DNA from: Candidatus Kouleothrix ribensis
GTDB lineage: Bacteria > Chloroflexota > Chloroflexia > Chloroflexales > Roseiflexaceae
Length of the DNA: 64,000 nucleotides
Reading direction: 5' to 3'
Assembly: GCA_016722075.1 (NCBI GenBank)
Contig: JADKGW010000001.1
Coordinates: forward strand, 5,084,001 to 5,148,000
This document shows, in pieces, positions 22,276 through 30,449 of this stretch. The notes beneath the pieces are model-generated. The model was not told where the DNA came from. It made no database searches and saw nothing but the letters and a program-made list of their open reading frames with translations. How positions within the stretch are numbered: the stretch's first letter is position 1; each line of letters opens with the position of its first letter. The translations under genes were made by a program, and so were the position numbers.

Positions 22276-23727
22276 ATGAAACGGATCGCCTACGCCAGCC
22301 CGCTCAACCCCGCACCGTCGGGTATCTCCGATTATAGCGAAGAGCTGCTGCCCTTCCTGGCGCAGTACGCCGAGATCGTGCCGTATGCCGACGACGACCT
22401 GCGCCCGACGCACGCCGCGCTGGTGCGCCACATGGATGTGCGCCCGCTCGGCCGGCTCGAGCGCGACCACCGGCGCCGGCCGTACGATGCGATCGTCTAC
22501 CACATGGGCAATAGTCCGGCTCATTTCGCGATCTGGCGGGCCATGCAGCGCGTGCCGGGCGTGGTGGTGCTGCACGAGTATGTGCTGCATCACTTTATGC
22601 TCAACTATGCTGCGCAGGTGCGCCGCGACATCGAGCGCTACCGGGCCGAGGCGGCCGCGCGCTACGGGGCTATAGGCGAACGCGTGGCCGGGCTGATGAT
22701 GCGCGGGCGCTTCGTCGATGCCGCGTTTGAGCTGCCGTTCTGCGAGCCAGTGCTGGCTGCCGCCGAGGGCCTGATCGCCCACAGCCGCTACGTGCTCGAG
22801 CGTGCGGCCGCGCTACGGCCGGGCCTGCCGGCCGCGCACGTGCCGATGGGCGTGCCGCTGCCGCCTGCGATCGACCGCACTGCTGCGCGCACGCGGCTGG
22901 GCCTGCCACCCGACGCGCTGCTGCTGGCCTCGTTCGGCCACATCAACCCGTACAAGCGCGTCGAGGCGGTGCTGCGCGCGCTGAAGGCCATGCGGCCCGA
23001 CTTCCCGACCATTCGCTACCTGCTGGTCGGCAGCGTGTCGCCGAACTATGATCTGCCGGCGGCGATAGCGCGGGCCGGGCTTAGCGAGCTGGTGACGGCC
23101 ACCGGCTATGTTGGCCGGGCCGAGTTTGAAAACTACGTTGCCGCCGCCGATATCTGCGTGAACCTGCGCCACCCCACAGCCGGCGAGACCTCGGCGAGCC
23201 TGCTGCGGCTGCTAGGCGCCGGCAAGCCCACACTGGTGACGGCCAGCGGCTCGTTTGCCGAGCTGCCGCCGGGCGTAGCCGCGCAGGTCGATCTCGATCG
23301 TAGCGAAGGCGACCTGATCCTGGCCTACTGCCGGCTGCTGGCTGAGCACCCCGGCGTGGCCGCCGCCATGGGCGCAGCAGCGCGTGCGTATGTGGCGCGC
23401 GAGCACACGCTGGCGGCCTCGGCGGCTGGCTATATCGGCTTTCTAGCGGCGCGCTATGGTTGGGGGGCTATGCCAAAGCTGCGTGCGCCGCTGTGGGAGC
23501 CGGCGCCGGCCGAAGATCAGGCGCCGCAGTCCGCCGGCAAAGGGCCAGCACCCGCCGGCACTGGCCAGGCCGAGCCACCAGCGCCATCTTCAGGCCCTGG
23601 CCTGCGGCCTTCAGCCTTCGAACTTCAGCCGGTTGCAGCCGCGATTGCCGAGCTAGGCGCCACCGAGGACGACCATGCGCTGCTCGAGAGCGCCGCGCGC
23701 GCGCTCGACGAGCTGGGGCTGGGGTAG
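22276..23727 (+). CDS. GT4-family glycosyltransferase with extended C-terminal tail
   Basis: About 483 residues. N-terminal Rossmann part begins MKRIAYASPLNPAPSGISDY with the acceptor-side glycine loop, then YHMGNSPAHFAIWRAM. The donor half has LLASFGHINPYKRVEAVLRA, YLLVGSVSP, ATGYVGRAEFENYVAAADIC and the nucleotide-sugar motif HPTAGETSASLLRLLGAGKP (E-x7-E variant). After about residue 405 a Pro/Ala-rich linker and a short helical end (ELGATEDDHALLESAARALD) follow. The linker's last part (RPSAFELQP) looks like repeat-derived sequence. Substrates unknown; likely cell-surface polysaccharide. Start set at MKRIAYAS. Confidence 0.88.
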   Translation: MKRIAYASPLNPAPSGISDYSEELLPFLAQYAEIVPYADDDLRPTHAALVRHMDVRPLGRLERDHRRRPYDAIVYHMGNSPAHFAIWRAMQRVPGVVVLHEYVLHHFMLNYAAQVRRDIERYRAEAAARYGAIGERVAGLMMRGRFVDAAFELPFCEPVLAAAEGLIAHSRYVLERAAALRPGLPAAHVPMGVPLPPAIDRTAARTRLGLPPDALLLASFGHINPYKRVEAVLRALKAMRPDFPTIRYLLVGSVSPNYDLPAAIARAGLSELVTATGYVGRAEFENYVAAADICVNLRHPTAGETSASLLRLLGAGKPTLVTASGSFAELPPGVAAQVDLDRSEGDLILAYCRLLAEHPGVAAAMGAAARAYVAREHTLAASAAGYIGFLAARYGWGAMPKLRAPLWEPAPAEDQAPQSAGKGPAPAGTGQAEPPAPSSGPGLRPSAFELQPVAAAIAELGATEDDHALLESAARALDELGLG

Positions 23728-23789
23728 CCAGGCTGGTTGCTCATCCTTGGTTCGGCTCCCGCCTGGATCGTCAATTACCGGCCGTATGC

Positions 23790-23935
23790 GGTGACCCGCG
23801 TTGCGCGCCGTTCGCCTGCGGTCGTAAGGTACTTGGCTATCTTTTGTGCGAGGTTTTTCGCGCCGAGCGTGAAAAACCTCGCACCATCCCAGCAAGAAGT
23901 ATCACGCTGCCGCAGGCTACAGGGGCTACGCAGAG
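23790..23935. repeat. Dispersed repeat with 14-bp hairpin
   Basis: Inverted repeat 23846-23884 (GTGCGAGGTTTTTC with GAAAAACCTCGCAC) flanked by TTCGCCTGCGG and CTGCCGCAGGCTAC motifs of the same family as 21980-22222. It lies between the convergent glycosyltransferase and P450 genes and could also stop transcription. Confidence 0.65.
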
Positions 23936-23949
23936 CGCTGCAACCGGCG

Positions 23950-25359
23950 CTACGCCAGCTCAACCATCTCGCGCACATTGCCGCGCACCGCCACTGGCGA
24001 GATTGCCGCCCCGAGCGGCAGGATCGTCATAGGCATGCCCCAGCGCGGCGCCATTGTAATCTTCACGCGCCGGTCGATGCGCGCGCCCGGCTGCAGCGCC
24101 AGGCCGTAGCGCTGTAGCAGCATCGCCAGCACGATCTTGATCTCGTGCAGCGCGAACGTCGCCCCCAGGCACATATGCGGCCCGGCGCCGAACGGCAGGT
24201 ACTCGTAGGTGCCGGGCGCGATCGTCTCCCAGCGCGCCGGGTCGAAGCGCTCGGGCGCAGGGTAGAGCTCGGGCAAGTGGTGGGTGATATATGGGCTGAC
24301 GGTGATGGTGGCGCCGGTGGGCAGCGCGTAGGGCCCCAGCCGGGTTGGGCGCGTGGTGTAACGCATCATGAACGTGGCCGGCGGCAGCAGGCGCATGCTC
24401 TCTTTGATCACGCGCTCGAGCAGCGGCAGGCGGCCCAGCTGCTCGAGCGCTGGCGCGGCCCCGCGCAGCTCGCCGGCCAGCTCGTCGCGCAGGTCGGCCA
24501 GCACCCTGGGGTGCTGCGACAACAGGAACAGCGTCCAGGTTAGCGCGTTCGAGCTGGTTTCGTGCCCGGCGACGAAGATCAGGCTGGCCTGGCCGATCAG
24601 CTCGTCGTCGGTCATGCCGATGCCGTCGTCGTCGCGCGCCGCGATCAGCATGGCCAGCACGTCGGGCTGGGCGTTCGGATCGGCGCGCTTGGCTGCAATC
24701 ATGCCCTTGATACGCGCCTCGAGCTGGTCGGAAAGCCGCAGCAGCCGGCGCAGCGGCGAGGCCGGCAGGTCTCTGGGCAGCAGCATCACACCACCAGACT
24801 CGAGCGCAGCCAGCCAGCGGTGGATCAGCCGGCCGACGTTGCCGGCATCGTGGGTGGCGTCGACGCCAAATAGCGTGCGCGAGGCGATGCACAGGGTCAG
24901 CTGCTGCATGGCCGCAGCCAGGTCGATCGGCTGGCCCACGCGCCAGGTGTCCAGCATCTGTTCGGTGAGCGCCACCATCTCGCCGTGGTAGGTTTCGACG
25001 CGCTTCTTATGGAACGCCGGCAGCATGAGCCGGCGCTGTTGCCGGTGAGTGTCGCCGTTCATCGTCAGCAGATGGTGGGTCAGGCGTGCCAGCGCGGTGT
25101 TGGGCGGGGTGGCGACTGGTGCGATCGGCGTGGAGTGGTACAGCGCTGCGTCCGACAGGATCAGTTGGTTGTAGGCTGGGCCGAACGCGAACATCCACCA
25201 GGGGTAGCCGCGCAGCACCGAGCTGGTGTTGCCGTACTCGCGGCGCAGTGCCACCATCAGCCCGATCGGGTCGCGCAGAAACGCGAGGGCCTGCCCGCGC
25301 CAGCCGAATGGCGAGCGTGGCCCTGGAATAGCGGCGGCTATTGGTTGCGTGCTTGCCAT
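23950..25359 (-). CDS. Cytochrome P450
   Basis: About 469 residues, heme-thiolate monooxygenase. Proline-rich N-terminus (IPGPRSPFGW), C-helix HRQQRRLMLPAFHKKR, I-helix oxygen-binding AGHETSSNAL, K-helix ESMRLLPPA (ExxR), PERFDPARW, and the heme loop FGAGPHMCLG with the Cys ligand. No TM anchor, so it is soluble as usual in bacteria and needs separate ferredoxin/reductase partners, none nearby. The C-terminus extends past the usual end with VRGNVREMVELA. Substrate unknown; fatty-acid or terpenoid-like CYPs share this general form. The last codons run up to the neighbouring repeat. Confidence 0.95.
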   Translation of the reverse strand: MASTQPIAAAIPGPRSPFGWRGQALAFLRDPIGLMVALRREYGNTSSVLRGYPWWMFAFGPAYNQLILSDAALYHSTPIAPVATPPNTALARLTHHLLTMNGDTHRQQRRLMLPAFHKKRVETYHGEMVALTEQMLDTWRVGQPIDLAAAMQQLTLCIASRTLFGVDATHDAGNVGRLIHRWLAALESGGVMLLPRDLPASPLRRLLRLSDQLEARIKGMIAAKRADPNAQPDVLAMLIAARDDDGIGMTDDELIGQASLIFVAGHETSSNALTWTLFLLSQHPRVLADLRDELAGELRGAAPALEQLGRLPLLERVIKESMRLLPPATFMMRYTTRPTRLGPYALPTGATITVSPYITHHLPELYPAPERFDPARWETIAPGTYEYLPFGAGPHMCLGATFALHEIKIVLAMLLQRYGLALQPGARIDRRVKITMAPRWGMPMTILPLGAAISPVAVRGNVREMVELA

Positions 25360-25379
25360 CGTGCTCCTTTAGTTCAGAG

Positions 25380-25425
25380 GATCTACGCAGTCGGCGTGTG
25401 CAGCCTGCGGCAGCGCGGTACCCGA
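25380..25425 (-). repeat. Fragment of the GCCTGCGGCAGC repeat
   Basis: ATCTACGCAGTCGGCGTGTG, GCCTGCGGCAGCGCGGTACC: the left end of the dispersed repeat, as at 9575-9600 and 21985. It sits between the GNAT stop and the P450 start. Confidence 0.55.
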
Positions 25426-25457
25426 CGATCTGCCTGGGCCAGGCTGGTGCTGGCCGC

Positions 25458-26429
25458 TCATAGCGCTCGCTCCAGCAGCGCCAGCCCCTCGCGCTGCTCG
25501 AAGCCGAGTTTGCGGTTGATCGCCAGCATGCTCGGGTTGTTCGACTCGACTGCGGTGCGGATGTGGCTGTAGCCGTGCGCGCGGCCGTACTCGATCGTTT
25601 TGAGCTTGAGCGCCAGCGCGATCCCGCGCCCGCGATAGGCCGGGTCGATCGCGGTGATGCGCTGGTAGAGTCTGCCGGGTGCGGCCAGGTCGGCGTGCAG
25701 GTAGCTCATGCCCACGTAGCGCTGGCCGTCGCGCACGACGAAAAATGCCTCGGGCAGCGATTCGGGCAAGCCGACGGCCTGGTGCTCGAGCCATGCGGGC
25801 GGCGGCGCGGCGATCGGGTGGATGGGGATGGGCACATCGCCGGCCACCTGCGTGAACAGGCGGTGCAGCGGCGGCAGCCAGTCGGCGCCACGCGCGATCT
25901 CGCCGGCCAGTGGCGCGATCGTCAAATCGCCAAGCCGGTGGTAGGCCGTAGCGAAGCGCGCCGGCTCGCATGTGCCCAGGTCGAGCGTGAAGGCCCAGCT
26001 GTGCAGCAGCTCGCGGAAGCCGCGCCGCTCGAGCGCCGGGCGCAGCGGGGCCAGCGTGTCGTCGAGCTCGAGCAGCATGGCGCCCGCGCCTAGCCCGCGC
26101 AGGTCGGCCAGCAACTGCTGGTAGAGCCGGCCGCCCAGCCCGCGCCGCTGCTGCTCGGGCAGCACGCGCACGACGCACCAGTAGCGTCGGGGTGGCGGCG
26201 CCCAGCCGATCTCGAAGTAGTAGCCGTAGCCAACCGGCCGGCCGTCGCGATCTACAGCGACATAACGCACCAGCGGCCGGCCGGCCTGCGCGAACGCCGC
26301 GTCGAGCGCGCGCCAGTCGTCGGCATCGCGGAACTCGTAGTCGAGCGCGTATTGTGCGGGCGTGCTCGCGCCGATCGCTGCCAGCGCGGCGTAGCCGGCC
26401 GCGCCCGGCTCGAAGCTGTGGATCTGCAT
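25458..26429 (-). CDS. Tandem GNAT N-acetyltransferase
   Basis: About 323 residues containing two GNAT-like halves, as in mycothiol synthase-like and other double GNAT proteins. First half: CVVRVLPEQQRRGLGGRLYQ supplies the acetyl-CoA pyrophosphate loop (Q/RxxGxG/A). Second half: TAIDPAYRGRGIALALKLKT, with HIRTAVESNNPSMLAINRKL then GFEQREG as the C-terminal acetyl-CoA wedge. The second half looks the more canonical. Start at MQIHSFEPG; the longer frame lacks support. Substrate unknown. Probably a paralogue of the gene at 26721. Confidence 0.85.
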   Translation of the reverse strand: MQIHSFEPGAAGYAALAAIGASTPAQYALDYEFRDADDWRALDAAFAQAGRPLVRYVAVDRDGRPVGYGYYFEIGWAPPPRRYWCVVRVLPEQQRRGLGGRLYQQLLADLRGLGAGAMLLELDDTLAPLRPALERRGFRELLHSWAFTLDLGTCEPARFATAYHRLGDLTIAPLAGEIARGADWLPPLHRLFTQVAGDVPIPIHPIAAPPPAWLEHQAVGLPESLPEAFFVVRDGQRYVGMSYLHADLAAPGRLYQRITAIDPAYRGRGIALALKLKTIEYGRAHGYSHIRTAVESNNPSMLAINRKLGFEQREGLALLERAL

Positions 26430-26720
26430 GGCCTGGTTCGAGGAACGTCTGTTGTTAGTTGGCACCCGATCCTCTTGCACGCTTAATCCGGCTTAACGTG
26501 CCAGCGACATCTGTTTGCGTCCGTTGCTAATCATTGCACTTTCAACTGCCAGTATACAATTCTTTGCGCAGATTCAAAAGGGTGAGGCTCATTTTCTTGT
26601 GCATTCGGGAAGGCGACTACGTGAGCGTCGGCCCATACAGCCGCACGGTTGCCTGTATGGCGAAGCCGGCGGCGGCGCGCAGCAGCGGGGCTGAAGGCCA
26701 GGAGCTGGCCGCGCCTGCCG
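26430..26720. other. Intergenic region upstream of the GNAT gene
   Basis: No gene seen. It includes an AT-richer stretch (26520-26600) suitable for a minus-strand promoter, and a TACAGCCGCACGG/TGCCTGTA weak inverted repeat near 26637-26660. Confidence 0.4.
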
Positions 26721-27725
26721 CTACTCCGCCAGCTCCTGGGTCCACAACACCTGCCCGGCGCGGATCTGCTTCTCGAACGAGGTTGAGCTATAGCGTGTGC
26801 GCATGCCGGCCTGCTCGTACAGGCGCGTTGCGCCGGTCAGGCTCTGCGCGTCGACGCTCAGCCCCACGTGGGTGCAGCCGCGCCGCTGCAGCTCGCCAAA
26901 CGCGTGGTACAGCAGCGCCTTACCAACACCGCGCTTGCGCCAGGCCCGCCGTACGCCGAGCGTGCTGACCCAGCCGAGCGTCGTGTCGCCGGCGCGCGCC
27001 GGGTAGCACAGTGCCACGCCGGCGATAGCGTCGCCATCGATTGCCAGGAACCACAGCGATGGGTCGAACTCGGGGCGCGCAGTCATGTGGTGCAGCCACA
27101 CCGGCATATCTTCGCTTTCGGGCACTTCCACATAGCCCCAGTGATCACGGAATGCGTCGCGGGATGCGCGGTAGGCATCGGGTTCGCCGCCGGGCTGCAG
27201 CGGGCGCACCTCGATGCCGCGTGGCCAGCTGGCCGCCGGCAGGTCGCCTTCAAGCGAGCGCTGCATCGTCAGCGAGTGGCGCACTGCCACATACTTGCGG
27301 TCGTGCATCAGCGCGCTCGCGGCAGCATCGGTGCTCGTGCAGGCCGTAATAAGCGCAACACGTGCGGCGTTAGGTGCCTGCGGCAGGTATGCGTATGCGC
27401 GTGCCTCTGCCCAATCCATGAGCATGCTGCCAACGCCCTGCCCGCGCAGGTCGGGCCGTACGCGGCCCCAGAGCCACAGCCCGACGTAAGGCGGGTTGGC
27501 CCACACCTCGATCACGCCGCCCAACTTGCCGTCGGGCAGCTCGGCCACGCGCGTGTTTGTCGCCAAATCCAATCGAGGGTCAAGCCACTCCTGCTCGTAG
27601 CCCGCGCTGGTCAGCTCGTCGCGCCCGCGCTGCTCGCGCGCGCAGGCATTGGCAATTGCAACTACCTGGGGTATGTCGCTCAGGCGCCCCGGCCGCATAG
27701 TCAATCGCTGATTGGCGTCGTGCAT
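26721..27725 (-). CDS. Tandem GNAT N-acetyltransferase
   Basis: About 334 residues with two GNAT domains. N-terminal: MRPGRLSDIPQVVAIANACA and LWGRVRPDLRGQGVGSMLMD (acetyl-CoA loop RGQGVG). C-terminal: GWVSTLGVRRAWRKRGVGKA (RKRGVG), GCTHVGLSVDAQSLTGATRL and YEQAGMR. The second domain strongly resembles the MshD C-terminal half, but there is no evidence of mycothiol synthesis in this window. ATG 27725 follows GGAGG at nine bases. It lies beside the DnaA-box cluster, which occupies its promoter region. Confidence 0.87.
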   Translation of the reverse strand: MHDANQRLTMRPGRLSDIPQVVAIANACAREQRGRDELTSAGYEQEWLDPRLDLATNTRVAELPDGKLGGVIEVWANPPYVGLWLWGRVRPDLRGQGVGSMLMDWAEARAYAYLPQAPNAARVALITACTSTDAAASALMHDRKYVAVRHSLTMQRSLEGDLPAASWPRGIEVRPLQPGGEPDAYRASRDAFRDHWGYVEVPESEDMPVWLHHMTARPEFDPSLWFLAIDGDAIAGVALCYPARAGDTTLGWVSTLGVRRAWRKRGVGKALLYHAFGELQRRGCTHVGLSVDAQSLTGATRLYEQAGMRTRYSSTSFEKQIRAGQVLWTQELAE

Positions 27726-27809
27726 AGTTGCCGCCTCCTTGTGTGTATTTTATGGCTCGATTCGTTGTTTTCGCGGCTCTGTTGTATAAAGAAATGCGAA
27801 GCGCGCGAT

Positions 27810-27983
27810 TGTGGATAACTATGCGAGATTCGTACGATTCGTGCCGACATGGCGTGCCTTTTCGATGAATCTGCGTGCATGTTTTAGCCGATCGGGATGC
27901 GATCCGCAATTGTGCCGATCCAATTTAGAAACCAATTAGTATACGTTTGGTTTTTGTGGATAAGTGGGCCTAAATGTGGATAA
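27810..27983 (+). promoter_or_regulatory. Cluster of three perfect DnaA boxes in AT-rich DNA
   Basis: TGTGGATAA (reverse complement TTATCCACA, the consensus high-affinity DnaA box) occurs exactly at 27810-27818, 27955-27963 and 27975-27983, all in the same orientation, the last two starting 20 bp apart. The stretch 27909-27983 is AT-rich for this genome (CCAATTTAGAAACCAATTAG and flanks), as a duplex-unwinding element would be. It may be oriC, a DnaA-titration site or a DnaA-controlled promoter. Typical oriC neighbours (dnaA, dnaN, gyrB, gidA) are not in this window. Confidence 0.6.
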
Positions 27984-28210
27984 CTCATGGCGCTCCATGC
28001 CGGGTTTGGGGCCTGGTGGCGGGCCGGAGGCTGCCCGAATCGCCAGGCGCAAAAAGACTGTGGGCGGCCTGCAATCGCCCGCAGCCTGGTGGTTTCGGTA
28101 GGTGCTGAAGCTCTAGAATAGCGGTAGCGTATGCCGATCTGCCTGGCCAAACCTCCCGGCTATACACCCTGATGGCGCCTGGTTGCATCGGCGGCAGAGC
28201 CGGCCTATTC

Positions 28211-28352
28211 ATACCAACTCCGTTTGATTACGTTCGTTTTGTTGTGCGATGCCTGGCTTTGCCAGGCATCGCACAACAAAAGAGCATTTCGGGGGCGGCT
28301 TTGCCGCCCCCGAACCCCCACCATAAACCAAGCGATAAACCGGATTTGGTAT
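28211..28352. mobile_element. MITE-like element with two internal hairpins
   Basis: About 142 bp bounded by imperfect terminal inverted repeats: left ATACCAACTCCGTTTG, right (reverse complement) ATACCAAATCCGGTTTA. Inside are a perfect 21-bp-arm hairpin with TTT loop (28237-28281) and a 12-bp-arm hairpin with TTT loop (28288-28314). No coding capacity and no obvious target-site duplication. Probably mobilised in trans by a full transposon elsewhere. Confidence 0.65.
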
Positions 28353-28446
28353 CAAATGGCGCCAGCATAGCATGGGCCTGGCGCGCATGGGATCGGCCGA
28401 GTAGCCGATATTGGGGCGGCCAGGGCGGGTGTGATCATATCTGGGA

Positions 28447-28863
28447 TTAGCCGGTGGCCGGCTGCCAGGCGATTTGCTGCATCAGCGTGCGCACCTGGGC
28501 GATCCGGTTCAGCTTCGCCAGCTGGTTGTAGTCTTCCCAGATGGTTGAGGTATGCTCGGCGTAGGCGATCGTCAGGCGGCTGAAGCTGGTGTCGGGGAGC
28601 AGTTGACGTGGTGCGATCTCGCGCTGCTGCCAGGCCTCAAGCTGCACAAGCAGGGCTACCAGCGCGCGCAGCTCGGTGTTGGTCACACGCCTGGAGCTGC
28701 CGGCGCGAACCCGCACTGCCTCCTGCGTCACCAGGCCATCGCCGGCAATCGCCAGGTACAGGCCGCCATGCAGGCCATGCCGGTCGTCGTAGGTTACCTG
28801 CAGCGGGGACAGATCGGCCTGACCGGCTGCCAGGGCCGCGAGCGCACGTGCGATCGGTATCAT
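28447..28863 (-). CDS. Small protein, emfourin-like pattern
   Basis: About 138 residues, not firmly recognised. The order LQVTYDDRHGLHGGLYLAIA (strand, Gly-Gly, strand), VTNTELRALVALLVQLEAWQ (helix), FSRLTIAYAEHTSTIWEDY (strands) and a final helix VRTLMQQIAW resembles emfourin-type inhibitors of M4 metalloproteases (protealysin inhibitor), but identity is low and no protease gene is adjacent. No signal peptide, so it is cytoplasmic. The start at 28863 is the first ATG giving this domain; the longer frame overlaps the CBS gene. Confidence 0.55.
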   Translation of the reverse strand: MIPIARALAALAAGQADLSPLQVTYDDRHGLHGGLYLAIAGDGLVTQEAVRVRAGSSRRVTNTELRALVALLVQLEAWQQREIAPRQLLPDTSFSRLTIAYAEHTSTIWEDYNQLAKLNRIAQVRTLMQQIAWQPATG

Positions 28864-29032
28864 ATGGTTGAGATGCCTATGGCAGCTGGCAGTACGCAGG
28901 CGGCAGCCGGCGACCGCCCGCGCCGAGGCACACGATCGCCGGCTCATGCCCTGGCGCACGTGCCGGTGGGCTTCGCTGTCGCTATACGTGTGGTGCCGGC
29001 CGCGAGCATGCTCGCGGCCGGCGGGGCAAGCC

Positions 29033-29446
29033 CTACTTGCTGCGCAGCAGCGCCGCGCCCTCGCCCGACTCGACCATAGCGACAAACGCGCGGAAGATGT
29101 CGGTCTCGGTGATCACACCGACCACCTGATGCTCGGCGTTCATTACCGGCAGGCCACCAATCTTGTGGCGCACCATCAGGCCGGCCGCCTCGGTCAGCAG
29201 TGTGTCGGGCGCAACCGTGACAACATTGCGCACCATCACCTCGGCGACCTCGATCGGGTTCTGAAGGTAGTGCCCCACGGCCAATAGCAGGTCGCGCTCG
29301 GCAACCACGCCAACCAGCTGGCCCTGGCGATCGACTACCGGCAGGTGATGCATGCCGTGATCCTGCATCAGGCGCAGGGCAGTATGGTGCGAGGTTTCGG
29401 GGGTGATGGTTATAGCGGGGGTGCTCATTCGCTCAGAAACTTGCAT
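29033..29446 (-). CDS. CBS-domain pair protein
   Basis: About 137 residues consisting of two CBS motifs forming one Bateman module. CBS1 covers about 5-62 (MSTPAITITPETSHHTALRL, HHLPVVDRQGQLVGVVAERD) and CBS2 about 70-130 (VMVRNVVTVAPDTLLTEAAG, IGGLPVMNAEHQVVGVITET). The G-x-x-T/S-x-x-D ends (VVAERDLL, VITETDIF) suggest adenosine-nucleotide binding. No effector domain is attached; its partner is unknown. ATG 29446 has AAGGAG seven bases upstream and is preferred to the one 7 codons earlier. Confidence 0.88.
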   Translation of the reverse strand: MQVSERMSTPAITITPETSHHTALRLMQDHGMHHLPVVDRQGQLVGVVAERDLLLAVGHYLQNPIEVAEVMVRNVVTVAPDTLLTEAAGLMVRHKIGGLPVMNAEHQVVGVITETDIFRAFVAMVESGEGAALLRSK

Positions 29447-29467
29447 CTCAGGCTCCTTCCCGGCCAT

Positions 29468-29849
29468 TGTGGGTAGCGCGCCTGCCGTCGCTCAGCTGCC
29501 GTCAATCAGCAATCTACACCGTGCTGCCGGCGCTAGGCACATTCCCCCAAAATACACATTCACGATATGATAATCATAGTCGTGTTATGCCTTTTGCGGG
29601 GTAAGAATTCACAAGCGTTGGTGAAAGGATGTTTCCTGCGGGAGTGCGGCGGCTGTACCCGGCCGTGCGGGAGGGGTTTTTGCGGCTACCGCAAACAAAT
29701 CTTCGGGCTGCCCTGGGGCATACGCGCCGAGCGTTGCCGGCGAGCAGGCATCAAATAAGCAGTCTGGGCCGAACCCCGGCGGTGGGGTGCTGGAGGCCCT
29801 GGCTGCGAGGGGGGCGCACAGGCGCCGAAAACCCAGGGGTGGCGCAGCC
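29468..29849. other. Intergenic region, no gene seen
   Basis: The part near 29550-29600 is AT-richer and includes GATATGATAATCATAGTCGT, which may hold the minus-strand promoter of the CBS gene. The part 29630-29850 is GC-rich without coding motifs. Confidence 0.4.
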
Positions 29850-30251
29850 CTAGCGGCCCAGTGCCACCGCGCGATCGTGACACACCTGGGTAATTCGCCT
29901 GATCAGCGCATTGATGTCGAATGGCTTGGTAATCACCTCGAGCACGTTCGGCAGGCCATACCAGCGCTGTGTCTCGGGCTGGGTCAGCGCCGCCGAGCAC
30001 ACCAGCACGGGGATGTCGGCCGTCACCGGGTTGTGCTGTAGGTCGAGGTATACCTCGATCCCACTACGGTGGGGCATGGCGATGTCGAGCAAGATGATAT
30101 CGGGGCGCCCGCCCTCAGCCAGGGTCATGCCGATCTCACCGTCGGGCGCGAGTAGCACATCGAAGCCCTCGTGCTCGAAGAGCAGTTTCAGCAGTGTGCG
30201 CAGGTTCGCATCATCGTCGATCACCAGTACGCGGTAGCGTGGTGTCAGCAT
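29850..30251 (-). CDS. Single-domain response regulator (REC only)
   Basis: About 133 residues: one receiver domain, VLVIDDDANLRTLLKLLFEH with the acidic pocket, phospho-acceptor Asp in DIILLDIAMPHRSG, Ser/Thr in VLVCSAAL, and Lys in ITKPFDINALI. No output domain. It probably relays phosphate or docks on a partner; no kinase is adjacent. The start at 30251 follows GAGAGGAACGACT and is chosen over the frame eight codons longer. Confidence 0.9.
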   Translation of the reverse strand: MLTPRYRVLVIDDDANLRTLLKLLFEHEGFDVLLAPDGEIGMTLAEGGRPDIILLDIAMPHRSGIEVYLDLQHNPVTADIPVLVCSAALTQPETQRWYGLPNVLEVITKPFDINALIRRITQVCHDRAVALGR

Positions 30252-30352
30252 AGTCGTTCCTCTCCTGGCGCGCATCGTACCGAGGTGCGTGCCGCAGATG
30301 CTACTACCTGAGACGAACGAGCGCGGGCAAAAGTTTCATAGCAGCCAGGCAG

Positions 30353-30430
30353 CACACGAAGAGCACGAAGAATGCCGATGCAGAACGCTTCTGAGCGCCA
30401 TTTCTTCGTGCCCTTCGTAGTTGTGCCGCC
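30353..30430 (-). terminator. Inverted repeat after the cupredoxin lipoprotein gene
   Basis: CACGAAGAGCACGAAGAA (about 30356-30373) pairs, with two mismatches, with TTCTTCGTGCCCTTCGTA (about 30404-30421). It lies 20-100 bases past the lipoprotein stop on the minus strand and before the REC-only gene. Large loop, no T-run; it may be a dispersed repeat serving as a terminator. Confidence 0.35.
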
Positions 30431-30449
30431 GCCCCGATCGCGGCCGGGC

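Noticed and set aside
29629..29853. Small plus-strand ORF in the gap after the CBS gene
   Set aside because: Arg/Gly-rich, with no ribosome site or recognisable motif.
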